From Saprospiraceae bacterium (GTDB taxonomy: Bacteria > Bacteroidota > Bacteroidia > Chitinophagales > Saprospiraceae), in assembly GCA_020629965.1 (NCBI GenBank), contig JAHDCG010000064.1:1-33577 (forward strand): a stretch of 33,577 nucleotides of DNA, in the 5' to 3' direction. Shown one piece after another: positions 14,831 through 23,626 of the stretch. Position 1 is the first letter of the stretch. Each line of letters begins with the position of its first letter. The position numbers and the translations under genes are program-made. The notes beneath the pieces were generated by a model that worked only from the letters and a program-made list of their open reading frames with translations, made no database searches and was not told the origin of the DNA.

Positions 14831-17800
14831 ATGCAAAAATTTTCCACACTAAAAACGGCGATTGCCCTTTTCGCCGTCGCCTTTCTCTTTCTCGCCAATT
14901 CTACCAATCCGCCCAACGGACGTACCGGTGCTCCGCTGTCCGGCGGCGGTAACGAACCCGTTTGCGCGAGTTGTCACGGCGGTAATTCCCTCGGCTATGA
15001 CGGCACGATTGACATTGTCGGGATGCCGGCGACCATTCAGCCCTCCACGACTTACCCGATACAGGTGCAAATCGAACGCACGGTCGGAGATGCCCACCGC
15101 GCGGGTTTTCAATTAGTCATCTTGGATGATGCAGCGGAAAATGCGGGGACAGCTTCTAACTTCGGCGCAAAAACTACCGGCACCATGCTCAACGGTCGCA
15201 CCTACATCGAGCACAACAGCGGTGCCCGTCAGTTCATGGGTGCGAATGATGTGGTGACTTACACCTTCGATTGGACGAGTCCGGCAAATATTACCGGCGA
15301 TAACATCACCGTCTATTCCGTCGCCGTACTCGGTAACGGCAGCGGCACTTCCAACGATTATTCGTTCACTAATTATCCCGTTTTTGATTTTGCTGCGGGC
15401 AATCCGCCCGTCGCTATTCAAAACGTCAGCACGACCGACCCGCTGTGCAACAATGACACCAACGGCAGCGCGACCGTCACGGCCTCGGGCGGCGACGGTA
15501 ATTACATCTATGCTTGGTCGAGCGGCGGCAACGGCGCCACGGAAAACAATCTCGGCGCGGGCAGCTACACCGTAACGGTGACTTCGGAAGGTACTTCGGT
15601 GACGGAAAATTTCACGCTCGCCAATCCGGCGGCAATCAACGTCACTTTAGTCAGCAACACAGACATCGACTGCAACAACAGCAGCGCAACCGCGACCGTC
15701 AGCGCACAGGGCGGCACGGGTAATTTGGATTACGCTTGGGACAACGGACAAAACACCCAAACCGCCACAAATTTGACGGCGGGCAATCACACCGTTACCG
15801 TCACCGACGCTAATAATTGCGAAACAGTGCTCAACGTCTTCATCGACTCCGACACGACCGCGCCCAACGCGGAAGCGGGCACATCAGCAAGTATCGGTTG
15901 TGACTCGGGCAGCATTCAACTCAACGGCAGCGGCTCGGCGACGGGCGCGAATATCAGCTATCTTTGGCAAACGGGCAACGGCAACATCGTCGCCGGCGCG
16001 AATACTTTGACTCCGACCGTCAATGCCGCCGGCACTTACACTTTGACCGTCACCAATAATCAAAACGGCTGTACGAGTTCCGATTTTGTTTTCGTCACCG
16101 AAAATAACGACTTACCGACGGCGGAAGCAGGTACGGCACAGGAGCTAAATTGCAACCAAAGTTTTATCAATCTCGACGGTTCCGCCTCTTCGACGGGTAA
16201 TGAATTCAGCTACCAGTGGACAACGAATAACGGCAACATCATCGCCGATGCAAATACACTAAACCCGACTATTAACGCCGCCGGTACTTATACTTTGACC
16301 GTGACCAATAACAACACCGGCTGCGAGTCTTCCGACGCAGTCACCGTCACCGAAGACACGATTATTCCGCTCGCCGAGGGCGGCCCGGCGATGTCTTTGA
16401 CTTGCGACGACAACAGCACGGTACTCGACGGCAGCTCTTCTTCAACGGGTGCTCAATTTACCTACCAATGGACGACCAACAACGGTAACATCGTCAACGG
16501 GGCGAATACGCTGACCCCGACGGTCGATGCCGCCGGACTCTACACTTTGACCATTACCGACATGCAAAACGGCTGCTCTTCTGCGGACAATGTGCAGGTC
16601 GATGCCGACACCGAAGCACCTTTTGTCGTTATAGTGCCGCCGAGCGAAATTACCTGTACCGACCCGATGTCGCTTTTGGACGGCAGCAGCTCCTCTGCGG
16701 GCGCGGGCATTTTATACAACTGGACGACAAACAACGGAAACTTCGTCGGTGCGACCAATACCGCACAGGCACAAGCGGGCAGCGCGGGTATGTACACCTT
16801 AACCGTCACTAACACGAATAACGGCTGCGAGACAAGTTCGAGCGTCACCGTCACGGCGGATAATAACTTTCCGACGGCAACGGTCGAAAACGATGCACTC
16901 ATTTTGGATTGTGCCGCGACCAATCTCAACCTTTCGGGCACAGGTTCAAGCACGGGCGGCAATTTCAGCTACCAATGGACAACCAATGCGGGCAATATCA
17001 CCGGCGACCCGAACAGCCTGACCACCACCGCCAACGACGCGGGCGTTTACACTTTGACCGTGACCAACAGTCAAAACGGTTGCACCTCGCAGGCGACCGT
17101 CACCGTGACCGACTCTCCGCAACCGACCGTTTCGATTGTCAATCAAAATGATTTACTCTGCAACGGCGACAACAACGGCTCCGTCACCGTCAACGCCGCA
17201 AACGGCACGGGCGACTACGATTACCTGTGGTCCACGGGCGAAATGACCAACAGCCTGAGCAATCTCGACGGCGGCACTTACACCGTCACCGCGACCGACG
17301 ATAATCAATGTACGGCAACCGTCAGCGTCCTCATCAACGAGCCGGCGGCCATTACCCTTTCCGTTACCGCTACGGGCGAAACCGCCTCGAATGCGAACGA
17401 CGGCACGGCAACCGCAACGGCGGGCGGCGGCACGGGCAACCTGACCTACGCCTGGTCAAACGGTGCGGACACCGAAACGGTCAGCAACTTAGCACCCGGC
17501 AACTACGAAGTCACCGTCACCGACGCGAACGATTGCGAAATCGTTGCCGGCATCAGCATCAGCAGTTTCGACTGCGCGCTGACCGCCGAAATTGCGACCC
17601 AAACCGTCGATTGTAACGGTGCGGCAACGGGCGCGGCTTCCGTCACTTTGCAAAATGCAGCCGCCCCCATCACCTACGCTTGGTCGAGCGGCGGCGATGC
17701 GGCGGTAGAAAACGACTTGCCGGCGGGCAACTACACTGTCACCGTCAACGACGGCAACAACTGTGAAGTCGTACTCACCGCGACGGTCAACGAGCCGACG

Positions 17801-19909
17801 GCAATTACTTTAGCCGGCACGGCAACCGACGTAAGTTGTAACGGCGAAAGCGACGGCGGATTAAACGTCTCCGTCCTCGGCGGCACATCTCCTTACACTT
17901 TCGACTACCCCGACGGCGGCAACGGCACGAACTTACCGGCGGGCAGTTACCTCGTCACGGTATTCGACAGCAACGGCTGTACGGAAAATACGGAAATTAC
18001 CGTTGCCGAGCCGGCGGCATTAATCGTCACCGCCTCCGCGACGCAGGTCAGCAGCGAAGACGCCAACGACGGCACGGCTTCGGCGGGCGTACAGGGCGGC
18101 ACGAGCGGCTACGCTTTTGCGTGGATCGGACCAAACGGCTACGCTTCTACGGAGCAAAATATCAGTGATTTGCCGGCGGGCGAATACTGCGTCACCGTCA
18201 CCGACACCAACGGCTGCACGGAAACGGCGTGCGCAACGGTAGCGGTTTCGGGCTGCGCTTCTTTGGCGGCACCGACCGACGTCAGTGATGTCAGTTGCAA
18301 CGGATTTTCCGACGGAACGGCAAGCGTAACGGCAAGCGGCGGCAGCGGCACTTACACTTACGCATGGTCGAGCGGCGGCACGAATGCCATGGAAAGCGGA
18401 CTGACGGCGGGCATCTACACCGTGACGGTCGATGACGGCGAAGGCTGCACGACTGTCGGCACGGCTACGGTCGGTCAGCCCTCGGCATTGACGGTACAAG
18501 CCACGGAAATTATCAACATCGAATGCGACGGACAAACCTCGGGCGCGGCAACAGTACAAGCAACCGGCGGCACTCCGAACCCCAACGGTGTGTATACCTA
18601 CGTCTGGTCGAACGGCGGCACGGGTGCGACGCAAATGAACCTTGCGGCGGGTAATTACAGCGTCACGGCAAGTGACGAAAACGACTGCGAAACAGTCTTT
18701 TCGCTGACCATCGAAACGGGCGCGGACGATACGCCGCCGGTGGCTTCGGCTCTCGACATCTTTGTTTCTTTGGACGGAAACGGAAATGCGGAAATTACTT
18801 CCGATTTAATTGACAACGGCAGTACGGACAACTGCGGCATTGCCTCTTACTCGCTATCACAGACGGAATTCACCTGCGCCGATTTGGGCGAAAACGACAT
18901 CACGCTGACCGTGACCGACATTAACGGCAATGCCAACAGCACCTCGGCGACGGTAACGGTACAGGATACAACTGCGCCGGAAGTTGTCTGCCCCGAGACT
19001 TTTGTGGTGGACTGCGACGGCACGGTGACTTATGACTTTACCGCTGCCGATAATTGCGGCGATGTGAGTCTGAGTTTTATCGAAGGCACGCAATCGGGTT
19101 CGGTCTTCGAGGCGGGCGATACGGATGTCGTGATTACGGCGACGGATGTTTCGGGTAATGCTGCGGAATGTGTTTTCACGGTGACGGTTGCCGAAATTTT
19201 GACGGCGGAAGTCAGTGCGCAGGCGGTCAGTTGCTTTGGCGGCAATGACGGTCAGATTACGGTGATTGCCGCAGGCGGCACGGCACCTTATGAAACGGAA
19301 ATTGAAGGCGGCGGCGACATGATTTCGGCGGGCACTTACGCGGTGACAATTACGGATGCCGCAGGCTGCGAAATCACGACCGAGGCCACGGTGACGCAGC
19401 CGACCGCGATTACGGTCACGGTTACGCAAATTTTGAATGAGCAAGGCGACTCCGGCAACGGTGCCATCGTCATCGACAGCGAAGGCGGTACACCCGGTTA
19501 CACTTACGCGTGGACGGGTCCCGACAATTTCACTTCGGAAGAAGAAGATTTGGTCAACCTCTCGGCGGGCGAATACGTGCTGACGGTTACGGACGCCAAC
19601 GGCTGCACGATGACGACCGAAACCATTACGGTAGAAAACATTACAAGTACGGAAGAGCCGATATGGGCGCGGGAAGTCCGCATTTTCCCTAATCCGGCGA
19701 CGGAAGTTTTGACGGTGGAAATGCCGACCTTGTTGAATAATGCAGTCCGTTTTTCTTTCGTCAACGTCACCGGTCAGACGGTGCTGACGCAAGTACAGCA
19801 AAGCAATTCGTTGACACGCTTGGACATTTCGGACTTGGCGACGGGTTTATATTTATTGAAAATGCAGACGGAAGACGAGGTTTTGGTGCGGAAGGTGATG
19901 GTGGAATAA
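14831..19909 (+). CDS. Giant SprB-repeat adhesin with CxxCH N-terminal domain and T9SS sorting domain
   Basis: A 1692-residue secreted protein. Residues 1-24 are a signal peptide. Residues ~30-190 resemble the Reeler-like 'choice-of-anchor V' domain and include C45-A-S-C48-H49, a c-type haem binding motif. SprB repeats (LCNGDNNGSVTV..., TYTVTVTD) occupy ~193-345, ~766-1297 and ~1457-1610. About five Ig/PKD-like repeats (QWTTNNGNI, AGTYTLTVTN) lie at ~346-765, and HYR/cadherin-like segments (DTTAPEVVCPE) at ~1300-1455. The C-terminal 78 residues (from EVRIFPNPATEV, ending LVRKVMVE) are a type A T9SS sorting signal, so it crosses the outer membrane by the type IX system. SprB is the gliding adhesin of Flavobacterium; here adhesion is the safest inference. 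A terminator follows at 19994. Confidence 0.92.
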   Translation: MQKFSTLKTAIALFAVAFLFLANSTNPPNGRTGAPLSGGGNEPVCASCHGGNSLGYDGTIDIVGMPATIQPSTTYPIQVQIERTVGDAHRAGFQLVILDDAAENAGTASNFGAKTTGTMLNGRTYIEHNSGARQFMGANDVVTYTFDWTSPANITGDNITVYSVAVLGNGSGTSNDYSFTNYPVFDFAAGNPPVAIQNVSTTDPLCNNDTNGSATVTASGGDGNYIYAWSSGGNGATENNLGAGSYTVTVTSEGTSVTENFTLANPAAINVTLVSNTDIDCNNSSATATVSAQGGTGNLDYAWDNGQNTQTATNLTAGNHTVTVTDANNCETVLNVFIDSDTTAPNAEAGTSASIGCDSGSIQLNGSGSATGANISYLWQTGNGNIVAGANTLTPTVNAAGTYTLTVTNNQNGCTSSDFVFVTENNDLPTAEAGTAQELNCNQSFINLDGSASSTGNEFSYQWTTNNGNIIADANTLNPTINAAGTYTLTVTNNNTGCESSDAVTVTEDTIIPLAEGGPAMSLTCDDNSTVLDGSSSSTGAQFTYQWTTNNGNIVNGANTLTPTVDAAGLYTLTITDMQNGCSSADNVQVDADTEAPFVVIVPPSEITCTDPMSLLDGSSSSAGAGILYNWTTNNGNFVGATNTAQAQAGSAGMYTLTVTNTNNGCETSSSVTVTADNNFPTATVENDALILDCAATNLNLSGTGSSTGGNFSYQWTTNAGNITGDPNSLTTTANDAGVYTLTVTNSQNGCTSQATVTVTDSPQPTVSIVNQNDLLCNGDNNGSVTVNAANGTGDYDYLWSTGEMTNSLSNLDGGTYTVTATDDNQCTATVSVLINEPAAITLSVTATGETASNANDGTATATAGGGTGNLTYAWSNGADTETVSNLAPGNYEVTVTDANDCEIVAGISISSFDCALTAEIATQTVDCNGAATGAASVTLQNAAAPITYAWSSGGDAAVENDLPAGNYTVTVNDGNNCEVVLTATVNEPTAITLAGTATDVSCNGESDGGLNVSVLGGTSPYTFDYPDGGNGTNLPAGSYLVTVFDSNGCTENTEITVAEPAALIVTASATQVSSEDANDGTASAGVQGGTSGYAFAWIGPNGYASTEQNISDLPAGEYCVTVTDTNGCTETACATVAVSGCASLAAPTDVSDVSCNGFSDGTASVTASGGSGTYTYAWSSGGTNAMESGLTAGIYTVTVDDGEGCTTVGTATVGQPSALTVQATEIINIECDGQTSGAATVQATGGTPNPNGVYTYVWSNGGTGATQMNLAAGNYSVTASDENDCETVFSLTIETGADDTPPVASALDIFVSLDGNGNAEITSDLIDNGSTDNCGIASYSLSQTEFTCADLGENDITLTVTDINGNANSTSATVTVQDTTAPEVVCPETFVVDCDGTVTYDFTAADNCGDVSLSFIEGTQSGSVFEAGDTDVVITATDVSGNAAECVFTVTVAEILTAEVSAQAVSCFGGNDGQITVIAAGGTAPYETEIEGGGDMISAGTYAVTITDAAGCEITTEATVTQPTAITVTVTQILNEQGDSGNGAIVIDSEGGTPGYTYAWTGPDNFTSEEEDLVNLSAGEYVLTVTDANGCTMTTETITVENITSTEEPIWAREVRIFPNPATEVLTVEMPTLLNNAVRFSFVNVTGQTVLTQVQQSNSLTRLDISDLATGLYLLKMQTEDEVLVRKVMVE

Positions 19910-19947
19910 GACGGTGGATGGTTGACGGCGGACGGTTGACGGGCGGT
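19910..19947 (+). repeat. Period-7 intergenic repeat, family C
   Basis: GACGGTGGATGGTTGACGG-type units starting at the first base after the adhesin stop codon. Confidence 0.7.
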
Positions 19948-19993
19948 TTATGCTTGACTAATCGGATTGCTTGAAATCTCTGTTGTTTTTCGG

Positions 19994-20029
19994 AAAAGCA
20001 CTTTGCTCGTTGGGGCAAGGTGCTTTTTT
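19994..20029 (+). terminator. Terminator of the giant adhesin gene
   Basis: Arms AAAAGCACTTTGC (19994-20006) and GCAAGGTGCTTTT (20015-20027) pair with one G-U, and are followed by a run of T up to 20030. It lies 85 nt after the adhesin stop. Confidence 0.85.
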
Positions 20030-20130
20030 TGTGAATGTGAAAACGATATAAATTTACCTGTTCTACCCGCGTAAATTGTCCAAATTTCAGCAGAATATCT
20101 GTGTCGGAACTCATTTTCCTGTACCGACGT

Positions 20131-20138
20131 TATCTTTG
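20131..20138 (+). promoter_or_regulatory. Putative -7 element of the first nucleotidyltransferase gene
   Basis: TATCTTTG matches TAnnTTTG exactly, 17 nt before the ATG at 20156. The -33 part is weak (only a T-rich stretch). Confidence 0.5.
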
Positions 20139-20155
20139 TCCGAAACAAATTTATT

Positions 20156-20920
20156 ATGGAGAAGAAAATACGGCATTACCTGTCCGAAATCGAAAAAGAG
20201 CAGGACATCGAAATCTTATTGGCTTGCGAAACCGGGTCGCGGGCGTGGGGTTTTCCTTCGCCGGACAGTGACTACGATGTGCGTTTTTTTTATCGGCATA
20301 AACGAGATTGGTACTTGCATCTGCAGACACAAAAAGACAGCATCGAGCGCATGTACGAAGATAATGAATTCGACCTGACGGGTTGGGATTTGCGGAAATC
20401 GTTGCTGCTTTTAGCAAAATCGAATCCGCATTTATTGGAGAGAATTCAGTCGCCGATGATGTACCGTGTGAATGAAGAATTTTTGATGGGTATTCAGCAT
20501 CTTGCGGAGGAGCAATACTCGCAAATTGCGACAATGTTTCACTATTTGAGCATGGCAAAAAAGAAGTTTGAGGAGATAAATACGGGCGAGCAAATGCGCT
20601 TAAAAAGCATGTTTTACGCTCTGCGGACGTCGGTTGCTTGTTTATGGATAAGTGAACGCGACGACATCCCGCCGATTGTTTTTCAGGAGATGTTAGAGAA
20701 TTTAACCATCGACGCAGAGGTCAAAAAGCGCATTTACGAACTCATCGACCTCAAAGCCACGGCAAGCGAAAGTTACCTGCACCCGCAGGAAGTTTTGTTA
20801 AATAATTTCATCGCCGAAAATATTGCCGAAGCGGAAGCCGTCGCGCAAAAACTGCCCGGTTCCAAAGGAAAACTGTCGGATATGAATGCGTTTTTCATCA
20901 AAACGGTGGGAGGGCGATAA
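20156..20920 (+). CDS. RlaP/YcgL-type DNA polymerase beta superfamily nucleotidyltransferase (first copy)
   Basis: A 254-residue protein of the predicted nucleotidyltransferase group that includes YcgL and RlaP (RNA repair pathway polymerase beta family). The catalytic core is GSRAWGFPSPDSDYDVRFFY: Gly27-Ser28 and the metal-binding pair Asp39 and Asp41. The C-terminal ~150 residues are helical (LSMAKKKFEEINTGEQ, FYALRTSVACLW). Members are predicted to add nucleotides to damaged RNA ends. No RNA ligase or RtcB is present nearby. A second, larger member follows 96 nt downstream on the same strand, which suggests an ancient duplication or a two-subunit system. Confidence 0.86.
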   Translation: MEKKIRHYLSEIEKEQDIEILLACETGSRAWGFPSPDSDYDVRFFYRHKRDWYLHLQTQKDSIERMYEDNEFDLTGWDLRKSLLLLAKSNPHLLERIQSPMMYRVNEEFLMGIQHLAEEQYSQIATMFHYLSMAKKKFEEINTGEQMRLKSMFYALRTSVACLWISERDDIPPIVFQEMLENLTIDAEVKKRIYELIDLKATASESYLHPQEVLLNNFIAENIAEAEAVAQKLPGSKGKLSDMNAFFIKTVGGR

Positions 20921-20977
20921 TTCTGAAAAATCAAAAAACGTCGTGTGACGAACACCGACGCAGTATTAAAACGGGCA

Positions 20978-21010
20978 GTCTAAAATCTAACGTCTAACAT
21001 CTAACATCTC
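20978..21010 (+). repeat. Period-7 intergenic repeat, family B
   Basis: TCTAAAATCTAACGTCTAAC-type 7-nt units between the two nucleotidyltransferase genes, ending 7 nt before the second start codon. Confidence 0.78.
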
Positions 21011-21016
21011 AAAAAA

Positions 21017-22075
21017 ATGACCATTCAAAAACTCCGCGACAACAACCAAATCATCTTAGAGTGCATCAGCGGCAGCAAGGCCTACGGTCTCGACACGCCC
21101 GCCTCCGACACGGACATACGCGGCGTATTTTTGGCACCGCAGCGCGAAATTTACGGCATGGACTACACGCCGCAGGTCAGCGATGCCACCAACGATACGG
21201 TGTTCTACGAGTTGGGTCGTTTCATGGAATTATTGGCGTTAAATAATCCTAATATTTTGGAATTGCTGAACACGCCGCCGCAGGCCGTGATTTACAAACA
21301 TCCCTTTTTGGCGGAGATAAAATCAGAAATGATACTGTCGAAATTGTGTGAAAACACTTTCGGGAAATTCGCTTATTCACAAATCAAAAAAGCCAAAGGG
21401 TTGAAGAAAAAAATTGTCAATCCGATGCACGAAAAGCGAAAAACCGTCTTGGAGTTTTGTTACGTCAACTACGCACAGGGCGCAATACCGGCGGCAAAAT
21501 ATTTGGAACTGCAAGGTTGGAAACAAGAAGACTGCGGCTTGGTCAACATTGCGCACATGAAAGATGTGTACGGGCTGTACCACAGTGAGGACGCGGATTT
21601 CAGAGGCATCATGACCGGCGAAAAGGCGAACGATGTCTGCCTGAGTTCCGTCCCGAAAGGCAGCACGCAGGCGGCACTTTTGTATTTCAACCGCGAGGGG
21701 TATTCCGTCTATTGCAAAGACTACCGCGAGTATTGGAGTTGGGTAGAAAAACGCAACGAAGCCCGCTACCGCAACACCGAAAGCCACGGCAAAAAGTACG
21801 ACGCCAAAAACATGATGCACGTCTTCCGCCTGTTGGATACTGCCATAGAAATCGGTCGCACGGGTCAGGTCAACGTCCGCCGCCCCAACCGCGATTTTCT
21901 GCTGAAAATTAAATCGGGCGCGTTCGAGTACGACGATTTATTGACAATGGCAGAGGAGAAAAAGACGGAAATGGAGGCGGCTTTTGCGGCGTCGGATTTG
22001 CCGGAGCAGCCGGATAGGGAGAGGTTGAATGAGTTGCTTTTTGAACTACGCTCGCGGTTTTATGAAAATTGTTGA
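21017..22075 (+). CDS. RlaP/YcgL-type nucleotidyltransferase (second copy)
   Basis: A 352-residue relative of the gene before it. The core reads SGSKAYGLDTPASDTDIRGVF: Gly19-Ser20 with Asp31 and Asp33 as metal ligands. A long helical region follows (ELGRFMELLALNNPNILELL, TFGKFAYSQIKKAKGLKKK), and a conserved-looking block at ~265-300 (MHVFRLLDTAIEIGRTG, VRRPNRDFLL). The two copies differ in length (254 versus 352) and share mostly the catalytic block, so they are divergent paralogues rather than a recent duplication. Substrate is unknown; RNA end repair or tRNA-like modification is inferred from the family only. It is preceded by an A-rich stretch instead of a Shine-Dalgarno site. Confidence 0.86.
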   Translation: MTIQKLRDNNQIILECISGSKAYGLDTPASDTDIRGVFLAPQREIYGMDYTPQVSDATNDTVFYELGRFMELLALNNPNILELLNTPPQAVIYKHPFLAEIKSEMILSKLCENTFGKFAYSQIKKAKGLKKKIVNPMHEKRKTVLEFCYVNYAQGAIPAAKYLELQGWKQEDCGLVNIAHMKDVYGLYHSEDADFRGIMTGEKANDVCLSSVPKGSTQAALLYFNREGYSVYCKDYREYWSWVEKRNEARYRNTESHGKKYDAKNMMHVFRLLDTAIEIGRTGQVNVRRPNRDFLLKIKSGAFEYDDLLTMAEEKKTEMEAAFAASDLPEQPDRERLNELLFELRSRFYENC

Positions 22076-22085
22076 TTTTCTCGCA

Positions 22086-22147
22086 CCGTAGCGTCGATTT
22101 TAATCGACCTGCTAAAATCAGCTTATCGACTAAAGTCGATGCTACGG
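22086..22147. repeat. REP-pair (BIME-like) cloverleaf palindrome
   Basis: This 62-bp element has an outer 7-bp stem (CCGTAGC at 22086-22092 with GCTACGG at 22141-22147) and two inner hairpins with 7-bp stems (22093-22108 and 22125-22140) around a 16-nt middle. Each half reads GTAG followed by a palindrome, as in REP sequences mobilised by RAYT transposases, and the halves are inverted. It sits between the 3' ends of two convergent genes, the usual REP position. Confidence 0.7.
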
Positions 22148-22198
22148 AAAGGTAAAGCGCATTTGCTTTTTCTTGTTATCACCGTTCGACCGGGAGTT

Positions 22199-22232
22199 CT
22201 CAACAATTCAACGACTCAACAATTAAACAACT
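22199..22232 (-). repeat. Period-8 repeat, family A
   Basis: Four units of TCAACAAT/TCAACGAC type, directly next to the stop codon of the metallophosphoesterase gene. No opposite arm is seen here. Confidence 0.72.
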
Positions 22233-22233
22233 T

Positions 22234-23481
22234 TCACCCCCGCCCCAACTCAATCACCGTCACCTCCGGCCACATCCCTACCCTGCCCGGAAAAGCCAAA
22301 AAGCCGAAGCCCGTATTCACGTACAAATACTGACCCGCTTCCTTGTACAGCCCCGCCCAACGCGGGTAGCGATACTGCACCGGCGACCATTTAAAGCCCG
22401 GCATTTTTATTCCGAATTGCATACCGTGCGTGTGTCCGCTGAGGGTGAGGTTGACGTGCTTTTTGTGCGGCAAAACTTTCGCGTCCCAGTGCGAAGGGTC
22501 GTGCGACATCAGGATGCAAAAGTCATCGTCTTGTACCAAAGTCAAAGCCGCGTCAAGGTCTCCTTTTTTCGGAAACCAACGTCCCGCCCCCCAATTTTCT
22601 ACGCCGGTCAAGGCGATGCGTTCCCCGTCTTTTTCGATATACTGTGCGGCATTGCGCAGCAGATTAAAGCCCATTTGACGATATTTCACGAAGAAATCTT
22701 TCCAATAATCGTCGATGTCCTGCGGGGTTGCGCCCTCCTCTTCTTCGGGCACGCCGTAGTAATCGTGGTTGCCGAGGACGGCGAATTTTCCGTGTTTGGC
22801 GCGTATCTTTGCAAAAATCGGAATGTAGTCGTTCACCTCGTCTTTGTCCGCATTCACCAAATCGCCGGTAAAAAGCAGGAGGTCGGGCTGCTGTTCGTTG
22901 ATGAGTTCTACGCCTTTGGCGACCTCTTCCGCATCGTCGAAACTACCCGCGTGAATGTCCGAGATTTGCACAATTTTAAAACCCTCGAAGGCGGCGGGCA
23001 GGTCGGGAAAGAGTAACTTTACGTTGCTGACCGTGTATTGATATTTGCCTTTGGTGATGCCGTACAGCATTCCGAAAAAGGGTACGGCGGCGATACCGGT
23101 TGCCAAAAGGGTCAAAAAGCGACGACGCGACGGAAAAAACGGACTGCCGGGTGCGGTTTTGCCGGCGGCTTTGCGTTTCATGTAGTCGATGATGCCGTAG
23201 AAAAAACGACCGCCGTCCTGCACACTCAGCAGCACGGAAAAAATGAATTTACCGACGAAAGCGGTGAAGAGAATACCGAGTTCCCAATTCGCGGAAGTAT
23301 CGCTGAAAACACGGCGGCTCTGCGCGACCTGATACACGGCGTACATGCAATAATACACGTACACGCTGCTCACGGCATAGACCGCCGTCAGGATTTTTTT
23401 TGCGCGCGGACTCTTGCACAGCGAGCGCAGACCGAAGAAAGTATAGAGGTCTAAAAGGAAATAAATGAGAAGTTGAACCAT
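22234..23481 (-). CDS. Membrane-anchored metallophosphoesterase, YaeI-like
   Basis: A 415-residue protein. The N-terminal ~140 residues contain several hydrophobic segments (about 2-20, 31-53, 68-88 and 122-141). The catalytic domain (~165-410) has all metal-binding blocks: DIHAGS (Asp175, His177), GDLVN (Asp207), GNHDYYG (Asn238, His239), SHDPS (His327) and GHTHGMQ (His350, His352). This pattern is close to YaeI, a phosphodiesterase acting on membrane-linked or lipid substrates. The sequence SRRRFL at 118-123, before the last hydrophobic segment, is a twin-arginine-like motif, as in YaeI, but here it is internal. The catalytic domain probably faces the periplasm. Confidence 0.9.
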   Translation of the reverse strand: MVQLLIYFLLDLYTFFGLRSLCKSPRAKKILTAVYAVSSVYVYYCMYAVYQVAQSRRVFSDTSANWELGILFTAFVGKFIFSVLLSVQDGGRFFYGIIDYMKRKAAGKTAPGSPFFPSRRRFLTLLATGIAAVPFFGMLYGITKGKYQYTVSNVKLLFPDLPAAFEGFKIVQISDIHAGSFDDAEEVAKGVELINEQQPDLLLFTGDLVNADKDEVNDYIPIFAKIRAKHGKFAVLGNHDYYGVPEEEEGATPQDIDDYWKDFFVKYRQMGFNLLRNAAQYIEKDGERIALTGVENWGAGRWFPKKGDLDAALTLVQDDDFCILMSHDPSHWDAKVLPHKKHVNLTLSGHTHGMQFGIKMPGFKWSPVQYRYPRWAGLYKEAGQYLYVNTGFGFLAFPGRVGMWPEVTVIELGRG

Positions 23482-23626
23482 AGCCTTGATAACAAACGCA
23501 CGGCGGCGAAGGTTTGTCCGGCGCAGCGTTTTTCGACGAAAGGCGGAGCGGGATTTTTCTTAAACTATTGCAGGTTTTTGGGGTTTCATTCAAACGTAAT
23601 TTCACTTCGAGAGAAAAAAGAAACAG

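Noticed and set aside
15415-19600. Tandem DNA repeats in the adhesin as a satellite or mobile element
   Set aside because: They encode in-frame SprB and Ig/PKD repeats with diverged DNA; protein repetition explains them.
18857-19801. Long minus-strand open frame (314 codons) and several others inside the giant adhesin
   Set aside because: They are shadows of a GC-rich repetitive gene with few antisense stops. They have no start context, and the peptides are Arg-rich without any domain.
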